Translations under genes and position numbers: made by a program | Shown: positions 9,502 through 15,217 of the stretch, piece after piece | Numbering within the stretch: position 1 is the stretch's first letter | Layout of the letters: the number at the start of each line of letters is the position of its first letter | Notes under the pieces: generated by a model | The model's database searches: none | What the model was told of the DNA's origin: nothing | What the model saw: the letters and a program-made list of their open reading frames with translations, nothing else | DNA from: Cymbomonas tetramitiformis | Taxonomy: Eukaryota; Chlorophyta; Pyramimonadophyceae; Pyramimonadales; Pyramimonadaceae | Direction of reading: 5' to 3' | Assembly: GCA_001247695.2 (NCBI GenBank) | Contig: LGRX02035264.1 | Location: 1-15,217, forward strand | Length of the DNA: 15,217 nt

Positions 9502-11917
9502 ATGACTTCATCCTCAGTTAGTACACCGGCCGTGGGCGCTAGAATGCGCCTAGATTCTATTTTTGCTAGGAACGTGGGTGCTCGCTATAAGAGCACTCCG
9601 CAGTCAGCGCATGTTGCACTCGCTACTGCTGACAAAACACGTGGCAATGCCGTGTTGCAATCATCTTGGGACACTGACGTTGTTAAGCGTGTTGCGAAAG
9701 ATACCTTAGGTACTAAGGCTTCTTCATTTTCCGGAAGTGAACCTCATCGTCAGCTTCTTTGGGACTCCTTGGTGACTGCCTTGGAGGCATCTTTTGTCAA
9801 CAAGGACACCGCCAACGGGGACATCTTTGACCTCGTGGACGTCACCAAAGAGGTTCACCCAATCTACAACGACATTTTACTTCGTGCGTTGGTCTCTTTG
9901 ACAACACCCCACTCTCCAGCTCGAAGGTGGGTTGACGCTTCGGCTCGGATTTCTCCGCGCGACGGTAAGCGTGCCCTCCTTGAGATCACCAAGCGGCTGC
10001 TGCCGCCTGGGCATCGGCCGCTCCGCCATCACGAGGAGCTCTTGAGCATTTCTTTTGGGTCCTCTGTTGATCCAGAGCCCTTAGTGGCCCAATTTGATGA
10101 GTGCCTAAAAGCGATTGCGGCTAGCGGAGCCGGCGCTCTGGACGACGAGGCAGCCAAGAGGCAGCTCCTAGCGGCACTGGACACCGAATTTTACAAGGAG
10201 GTAGTCACCCCGCTTCGCCTGGACACTGAGTTGGCGAAGGTGAGCATCGAGGAGGTTTACACTCACATTCTGAGGTGTGGTGGTGTGCGAACCCTAATGG
10301 CCCTCCCACCCGCCCCAAGGCAGCCGCGCCTATCCCGACGCACACGCCTCTCGGATTGGCTTACGCAGGTGGGGAGCAGAGTGACATCTCGGACTTCCTC
10401 GAGGAGTTCGCTCGTATCATTGGTGAGGCCTCTACCCTACTTGCCTCCCTCCGTCATGACGAGCGCGAGGTTGCACGAGACACGCCGCCGCCACGGAGTG
10501 ATTCTCTCCGTCGGCATGGGGCGGTGGTGTGAGATTTCCACCGTCCAAGTGGCGTGACGAGCGGAACCGTCGGACCGACGGTAAATTTCACGGCCGTAAT
10601 CGTCACGTGGGATGGAAGCATCGCTTCGCGGCCTCCCCACTCCCGAAGGGCGGGAATTGGCTTCAATCGCATCGGCCGCAGGGTGCTAGGAACATTTCTT
10701 TTCACTCCGCATCCTCGGCCTTCGTACAGGAGTGCCCCATCTGCCCTGGGCACTTTCACGACACGGCACGTTGCCCGGTGGTGTGTGGTTCGTGTGATGT
10801 GGGGCTTCGTAATGCCGCCATGGACTTGGACGAGGTGGTTTCGGCCTTCCAGACCGCCTTCGACGACGAGAACGACGAGGAATTCGCTGACCTGTGCCAC
10901 CAGCACGACCAGCCACTGGTGCGTGACGACCCTGAGCCCTTCACCTACCCGGTGCGGCACGACGTGGGATTACGTGCCCACTATGCGGGCTTGGGTCGTG
11001 GTGCTTCGGACGCCAGCATGGAGGGTGTACTTTCCGATGCACGGGGTGTCCTGGACTCCCTACGGTCTGCGGCTACAGCTGCACAGGTCGGTGGTGCTGC
11101 CACTGCCAGTGTGCAGCCACCTCTGCATCTTACCACGTTATCTGTGCCGCAGGTGGTGTGCGATGCGCCACCACCTGCCAATCACGAGATCGACACTGGA
11201 CTATACCCGGTTTTGGCATCGGATCCGGCTTCTATCGAGTCTCCTTTCGAGGAGCTTCTCCATGTCACTTTTATGGACCAGGTAATGCCGGCATGCTCTA
11301 ACCCCTCCCTTAATTTGTGCTCGATTGACTCGGTTCACGAGTCGATTCACCCGGGAGAGCTTTCCGTGATCGACGATGACGACGACTCCGACGGTTTTTC
11401 TTACTCAGGAGGCGAGGCTCCCTCGGCCCCACCGACTACACGGTCACGTGTCGGTGTGGCAACATTGCCGAGAGTCTTCTCTTTTGCATCTCTAGCCCTG
11501 CCCGCACTCATGTGTCTTGCATGTGTGTCAGCGGTTCAGGGTTCGGTGGTGCTCGATCGAGACCCTGAATTCACCGCAGCAGTACATCCCACTGGGGTGA
11601 CTGCCAACAGTCTGTCTGCCTTGCCGTGCTATTTTACTTTCGGCATCCCTTTTCCTTCTGTGGTTTCGGCAAGCTTGGGTTCAGATTTTCACTTTTCAGG
11701 ATTTCTAAATTTGTTCTACGAATCTTCTACTGGTTCTAGCTTCTGGTCTTGGCTTCTGGATTATGCTTCTGATTTCTGGTTCTGGACTCTGGTATCTGGA
11801 CTCTGGTTCTGGATTATGGTCTCTGGACTCTGGTTCTGGTTGAACATCTTTGACACTGACAACTTCTTCAACTCTAGTGAACTCTGCAACTTTGTGGACC
11901 ACTTTGAAAGTGGCTGA
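9502..11917 (+). CDS. Gag-like protein with CCHC zinc knuckle, two frame changes
   Basis: ATG 9502 opens a 258-plus residue helical N-terminal part, typical of retrotransposon capsids (WDSLVTALEASFV; LLAALDTEFYKEVV). Near 10275-10290 the sensible frame moves to the third frame (YAGGEQSDISDFLEEFARII, 10360-10420). Near 10515-10530 it moves again to the second frame, which stays open to TGA 11915-11917. Both shifts fit one missing base (the second in a G-run) or -1 frameshifting. The knuckle CPICPGHFHDTARC (10733-10774) fits C-x2-C-x4-H-x4-C. After it come acidic segments (DDENDEEF; DDDDDSD), a hydrophobic stretch (ALPALMCLACVSAV, about 11500-11540) that could span a membrane, and a Trp/Phe/Ser-rich tail. 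Gag would package element RNA. Pol motifs are absent. The post-knuckle region (~375 residues) is unusually long for a gag and unrecognised. Confidence 0.72.
11718..11845 (+). repeat. TCTGGTTCTGGA-type short repeats in the gag C-terminus
   Basis: CTGGTTCTGG, TCTGGACTCTGG and close variants recur about ten times. In the gag frame they encode FWFWTLVSGLWFWIMVSGLW, an aromatic, membrane-like tail; on the other strand they read as Pro-Glu-Ser repeats. Slippage-driven expansion inside the element is likely. Confidence 0.7.
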
Positions 11918-12109
11918 GTACCTGCAAGATTGAGCTGTAGGAACTTAGCTTGAAAGCAGTATCCTAGCAGCAGTTTTAGAAAGGGACCGCCCTGGCTAAA
12001 GCACAGGCCTCCCTCTAGCAGTTTCCAGCTCCTAGCTGTTTGTTGTTTCGGAACAGTTTGATTTGTCTGTGCTCCGCTCTCTGCCACCTGAACAGCACTC
12101 CGTACAGTT

Positions 12110-12120
12110 ACAGGGTGGTG
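12110..12120 (+). other. Weak polypurine tract before the 3' LTR
   Basis: ACAGGGTGGTG directly precedes the 3' LTR and is the only purine-rich stretch at the expected site of plus-strand priming. It has two T interruptions, so the call is made on position alone. Confidence 0.35.
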
Positions 12121-12314
12121 TGCTGGATTCAGTGCACCGTAGGTCATTATGTGCATGACTCCGTTTAGCTGTACCAGTACTCGTACAGTACTTGCTGGCA
12201 GAAACCTAGGTCACAGATACGCTTATATTCGTTTATCTCTTATAATCAGTTTACACTTGTATGAAAACTATTCAGTGACCACCCGATATATTATACAGTA
12301 TAATATATCTCACA
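12121..12314 (+). repeat. 3' LTR (194 bp)
   Basis: It starts TGCTGGATTCAG and ends TATCTCACA, pairing with the 5' LTR at 8938-9130. Confidence 0.95.
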
Positions 12315-12319
12315 AGATA
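12315..12319. repeat. Target-site duplication, right copy (AGATA)
   Basis: Exact copy of 8933-8937, directly after the 3' LTR. Confidence 0.93.
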
Positions 12320-12335
12320 AAAAGAACATGGATTG

Positions 12336-12504
12336 CCCCCCTAGTTGCATGCTTAAAACTCTAGGGGGCTCCGACCCCCCTCCCAGGTTGCAAGCTTTAA
12401 ACTGCGGGAGGGGCTCCCCTAGCAACTTGGCTCTAGCCCCCCCCATAGTAGCAAGCTTTAAAGCCTATGGAGGTGCCCCCGACTTGCTTTAATCCCTAGG
12501 GGGG
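12336..12504. repeat. Array of C-run / loop / G-run hairpins
   Basis: Successive units place a conserved loop (TTGCAAGCTTTAAA and variants) between complementary arms whose sequence differs from unit to unit. Unit 1: CCCCCTAG (12337-12344) with CTAGGGGG (12361-12368). Unit 2: CCCCTCCC (12377-12384) with GGGAGGGG (12406-12413). Unit 4: CCATAG (12443-12448) with CTATGG (12465-12470). Unit 5: a C-run at 12476-12480 with a G-run at 12499-12504. A more degenerate unit lies at 12415-12440. Arms have changed while pairing was kept. Between units, GGGGG-CTCCGA-CCCCC can also pair. Confidence 0.75.
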
Positions 12505-12514
12505 ACGGATGTAA

Positions 12515-12890
12515 GTCCTCCGAATAATGATAATAATAAAACATTTACGCTAGCAAAGGGGACAAAGTCCTGAGAGTGCGGTATCCCTGCAAAGCAGGCT
12601 AGTGAAAACACCAGGGGCTACTCCCTCTGCTATAGCGCGCCCACAAAGGGGCTCAGCCCACTTTTCAGCAGGGTGACATCTAGAGAAAAAGCTAAGATCC
12701 TCCGCGTACGCTTCATCGATTTTTGCATTACTTATTGTTCTACGACGATAAAGGTTATCCCGCACGAGGAAACATTGTTTCACATAAAGAAAGACCAGGC
12801 AAGAATGAAGATTTTCAATGAAAGCTTTATAACAATTACGACAAATAGAAATTGATCCACTCAATATTGAAATGTATCACATATTACACA
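12515..12890. other. Region without recognised gene; AT microsatellite
   Basis: An AATAATGATAATAATAAAA tract lies at 12522-12541 and a small hairpin CCTGC-AAA-GCAGG at 12586-12598. A minus-strand open frame (12550-12864) shows no recognisable domain, though it contains four Cys in its last 45 residues. It could be downstream sequence of the SAP-PHD-chromodomain frame. Confidence 0.4.
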
Positions 12891-13674
12891 CTACTTATGG
12901 TTTCGGTGATGTCTATTAAACTCTCTTACCAAGTGCTTTGACCCTTTTGGAATTTCATTTGCCTTTTGCCAAGAGTTGTGGATGGGGTCATCATATCCCT
13001 TCCATTTCACGAAGTAGCTCACCACCCCGCCAGAAGTCCTCTTATCTAGCACTTCTTCAATAATGAACAAGTTGGCCGATTTGCAATCTGGACATAACCA
13101 GCTACCCGCAGGAACATAGTTTACGGCGGGTGAAAGGCAATGAATATGAAACCCTGTGTGAATTGTATGCTCGCCATCGCATAAAATATAATGGGATTCG
13201 CGACACATTCATCTGGAGAACCACATTTTTGGCATGGTACGGCATCAAAATCCATTGCATCTTATGCCTTTTCTGCACGGACATCTACATACAAAGACTT
13301 TGATCCGCTCCAAACCAAACATGTTGATCACATGTTTCATGTGCTCATAGAGACGCTCAACCAACTGTTTCTTGGTTCCTAAAGCACTGAGCCCAATCCG
13401 ATCATCATCTAAGAGCTTAATATAGTACGATGTGATATTTTTTCCACCCTGCAGCTCACGCAATTGAGGCTTGCACAATTGCACCGCCGTGTCTACCACT
13501 AGCTGCATCTCATTAAATTCTGCATCACATCGATCGGGGTGCATCTGACAGTGCCCGCTTCCGTTCCTCTTCCTTCACGAACTCCTTCATGCGCTGGTCA
13601 CTACAGAATCTTCGCAATCGAGGCAAGCCATCCGCCGCTCCCTTGAAGAGCATGGCGACGAGGCGGGCCTGCAT
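12891..13674 (-). pseudogene. SAP-PHD-chromodomain protein, frame-broken
   Basis: Reading right to left: a charged segment (CSDQRMKEFVKEEERKR) from about 13674; a SAP-like helix-turn-helix (DDDRIGLSALGTKKQLVERL, about 13430-13350), a fold that binds DNA; a Cys cluster (CRCPCRKGIRC); a PHD-like zinc finger (CQKCGSPDEC, then LCDGEH, HCL, SWLCPDC; about 13240-13085); and a chromodomain (FIIEEVLDKR, SYFVKWKGY, NSWQ; about 13070-12900) with aromatic residues placed as in methyl-lysine cages. TAG stops it at 12891-12893. Three indels separate the segments: near 13565-13590, at the T4 run 13247-13250 (one base extra) and at the T4 run 13183-13186 inside the PHD finger (two bases extra or one missing). 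A CAG acceptor at about 13669-13671 suggests an upstream exon. This would be a chromatin reader, either host or transposon-derived. The fourth PHD ligand looks like His rather than Cys. Confidence 0.7.
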
Positions 13675-13835
13675 AAACTAAACGATAACCCCAACGTGGT
13701 TAGTAAAGCCTCACAAAGTATCGCGGCATATACACCTGATATGTGAGACGCACAATATGAGAGACGCCCACCTACATACAAGTTTTACTACAAAGCCACT
13801 CGCGCTACCCTACATATGTTACGATATGAGCCCGC

Positions 13836-14024
13836 CGCTGGTATATACCGGCCGATTCCGGTACAGGCCCGCCTGTACCGATTTCACTGGTACAGGCCCG
13901 CCTGTACCGATTCCACTGGTACAGGCCCGCCTGTACCGATTGGCATGACCCCCCCGCGGCATGAGCCCGCCACCGGTACAGGCCCGCCTGTACCACCTGC
14001 AATTGGTACAGGCCAGCCTGTACC
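13836..14024. repeat. Array of 20-bp palindromes (GGTACAGGC-N2-GCCTGTACC)
   Basis: GGTACAGGCCCGCCTGTACC occurs exactly at 13860-13879, 13889-13908, 13918-13937 and 13975-13994. A CA-centred variant lies at 14005-14024. Every copy keeps nine perfectly paired bases per arm. Starts are 29, 29, 57 and 30 bp apart. A related GGTATATACC sits at 13840-13849, and the lead-in ATGAGCCCGCC is duplicated before 13840 and before 13975, so a larger unit was duplicated. Confidence 0.9.
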
Positions 14025-14147
14025 GGCTGTATGAGGGGTGTTGGGACATGGTTTGGGGGTTGTTTGTGCATGGGCTGCCCACGCTTGCTGGGACCGGGGC
14101 AGCACATCACATTGAAATAATGTTTCCTCTCCCCCACTGCCGTGTCC

Positions 14148-14290
14148 CGTTGGACCCCCTAGATTTCGATATTTTGCCATGGGGGGGTTAGACCCCCCCC
14201 CAGACCTCGATATTTTGCCTTGGGGGGGTTGGACCCCCCCCCTAGACCTCGATATTTTGCCTTGGGGGGTCGGATCCTATCCCCCCCCCC
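14148..14290. repeat. Three ~43-bp units with C-run / ATATTTTGCC loop / G-run
   Basis: Each unit reads C-run, TAGA[CC/TT]TCGATATTTTGCC[T/A]T, G-run. GATATTTTGCC occurs at about 14168, 14210 and 14252. The C and G runs (5-10 bases) can pair around the AT-rich loop or across the short TTGGA spacer. The layout matches the array at 12336-12504, with a different loop. Confidence 0.85.
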
Positions 14291-14298
14291 GGCAGAGC

Positions 14299-14532
14299 CA
14301 ACACGCGCGGCGGGGGCCAACACGCGCGGCGGGTCCCAACACGCGCGGCGGGGGCCAACACGCGCGGCGGGTCCCAACACGCGCGGCGGGCCCCAACACG
14401 CGCGGCGGGGGCCAACACGCGCGGCGGGTCCCAACACGCGCGGCGGGGGCCAACATGCGCAGCGGGTCCCGACACGCGCGGCGGGGGCCAACACGCGCGG
14501 TGGGTCCCAACACGCGCGGCGGCGGCGGGTCC
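14299..14532. repeat. 19-bp CpG-rich minisatellite, mostly in dimers
   Basis: Twelve tandem copies of CAACACGCGCGGCGGG plus a three-base ending. The ending alternates GGC and TCC, so the true period is largely 38 bp. Copy 5 ends CCC, and copy 12 has an expanded GGC run (25 bp). A decayed copy follows to about 14550. Long open frames in several frames are by-products of the repetition. Confidence 0.95.
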
Positions 14533-14651
14533 CACGACACGCGCAGCGTACCGTGGGGTCTTTCGTAGTATTACGAGTGATCCGACATGCGCCGCAGGCG
14601 AAATTTTTCAAATAGCGACATTGCTGATTCGTATGAAATGCACCATACAGT

Positions 14652-15217
14652 AATCACTCACCTTTAAGAAAACCCGGCGATAAGAAACCAGCCAGCTTTT
14701 GGAGGGGGGGGGTACCGAAGTTGTCGAGAATAGCTGGCTGGTTTTTTTGAGCTATGGAATACTCGAAAATAAGAAATATGGGTGCTGGCTGAAGAGAATT
14801 TTAGGCGATTTTCCAATTTCTTATGTTAAGAAAACTTGGCTGGGACATTTTCAACTGATATCCATTTAACCCCCACGACTCTTATGTTTCAAAAGTTATC
14901 ATGCGATACAACATTTTTAATGTGCTTAGCAAGATGCACTTCGGAAATATCGATGGCACATGAAAGTTATTATCACACTAGAAACCATATCAATCTCAAC
15001 CTCAGCGATGGTTTTTAAGATTTTTAAGAAACTGGCTGAGCTGGGGTGAGTGAACCGTCTACGGCTAAGAAATAAGCTGGCTGGATCAAGAGATCGTGAT
15101 TGCTAATTCTTCGCGATTCCATAGGACGCTGGCGCTGGCGGGGGGGGGAGGGGTACGCTGATTGGTGAGAATAGCTGGCTGACCCCAATTCTCCGGTTTT
15201 CTTAAAGGTGAGTGATT
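14652..15217. mobile_element. TIR element (MITE-like), right end at window edge
   Basis: The 23 bases at 14652-14674 (starting AATCACTCACCTTTAAGAAA) are the exact reverse complement of 15195-15217. Similarity continues inward to AGCCAGCT in both arms, about 46 bp. Inside, AAGAAA followed within a few bases by GCTGGCTG or similar recurs about six times (14680, 14770, 14828, 15026, 15066). A G-run followed by GTAC and, after a short variable stretch, GAGAATAGCTGGCTG is present near both ends (14701-14741 and 15140-15180). No coding capacity is seen. Bases 14651-14652 are TA; if base 15218 is A, the flank would be TA, as in Tc1/mariner-type elements, but the window ends first. Confidence 0.85.

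Larger units (their letters stand above)
8938..12314 (+). mobile_element. Gag-only (non-autonomous) copia-like LTR retrotransposon
   Basis: This is a complete 3377-bp element: two LTRs with TG...CA ends, flanking AGATA duplications, a primer-binding site directly after the 5' LTR, a leader (9131-9501), a gag-like frame (9502-11917) and a 200-bp tail before the 3' LTR. The interior shows no aspartic protease, reverse transcriptase (YxDD), RNase H or integrase motif. It must therefore rely on enzymes of a related autonomous element, like gag-only elements known in plants. The LTRs differ by four substitutions and two small indels, about 2%, so the insertion is not brand-new. The half-tRNA-type primer site points to Ty1/copia rather than Ty3. 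Confidence 0.92.

Noticed and set aside
11189..11200. IDTG, resembling the aspartic protease D[ST]G motif, after the gag zinc knuckle
   Set aside because: It lacks the hydrophobic flanks and the following Ala-rich pattern of retroviral-type proteases, and no second motif is visible.
12550..12864. Minus-strand open frame of 104 codons
   Set aside because: No homology is recognised, and it has no clear start context or repeat or element association that supports coding.
13836..14024. CRISPR-like array of palindromic repeats with short spacers
   Set aside because: Spacers are about 9 bases and similar to each other, the surroundings are eukaryotic, and no cas-like gene is present.
14159..14615. 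Open frames of Arg/Gly/Pro/Ala-rich protein
   Set aside because: They are translations of the 19-bp minisatellite, open in many frames because the unit has no stop codon.

Overview
The window looks like repeat-rich nuclear DNA of a eukaryote, probably an alga or other protist. The reasons are GT-AG intron-sized breaks in reading frames, a secreted Ser/Pro/Thr-rich protein with Pro-rich linkers of the kind common in algal surface proteins, an LTR retrotransposon, a PHD-chromodomain reading frame, and many minisatellites. I cannot name the lineage from the sequence. No bacterial operon, rRNA, convincing tRNA or CRISPR array is present.

Layout: 1-85 holds two copies of a 49-bp repeat. 262-822 is a 48-bp minisatellite split by a 359-bp miniature inverted-repeat element (343-701) with a 5-bp target duplication. 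858-2998 is a mosaic of three repeat families (A, B, C) duplicated in nested order, followed by a degenerate 35-bp minisatellite (3010-3355). On the minus strand at 4585-3327 is a frame-broken gene for a secreted protein: Cys-containing ectodomain, Thr/Pro/Ser repeats, poly-Pro linker and a truncated F5/8-type-C (discoidin-like) domain. Between 5353 and 8272 I see two likely spliced plus-strand genes whose exons are too short to show as long open frames. One has ~70-79 nt introns; the other is a coiled-coil gene with phase-0 exons, three of them exactly 60 nt.

8938-12314 is a structurally complete but gag-only LTR retrotransposon: 193/194-bp LTRs (TG...CA), a 5-bp AGATA target duplication, a primer-binding site matching the initiator-tRNA-Met anticodon region (a Ty1/copia trait), and a Gag with a CCHC zinc knuckle. 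No reverse transcriptase, integrase or RNase H is visible, so it would depend on another element. It sits in the loop of a G-run/C-run hairpin, next to an array of similar hairpins (12336-12504).

The right end (12891-15217) has a minus-strand SAP-PHD-chromodomain reading frame broken by three small indels, two of them at T homopolymers. It is followed by an array of 20-bp perfect-arm palindromes, a second C-run/loop/G-run hairpin array, a CpG-rich 19-bp minisatellite arranged largely as dimers, and a terminal-inverted-repeat element that ends exactly at the window edge. Three unrelated reading frames carry small indels, several at homopolymers. Either decay is widespread or the underlying assembly has homopolymer errors, and this matters for calling any of them pseudogenes.
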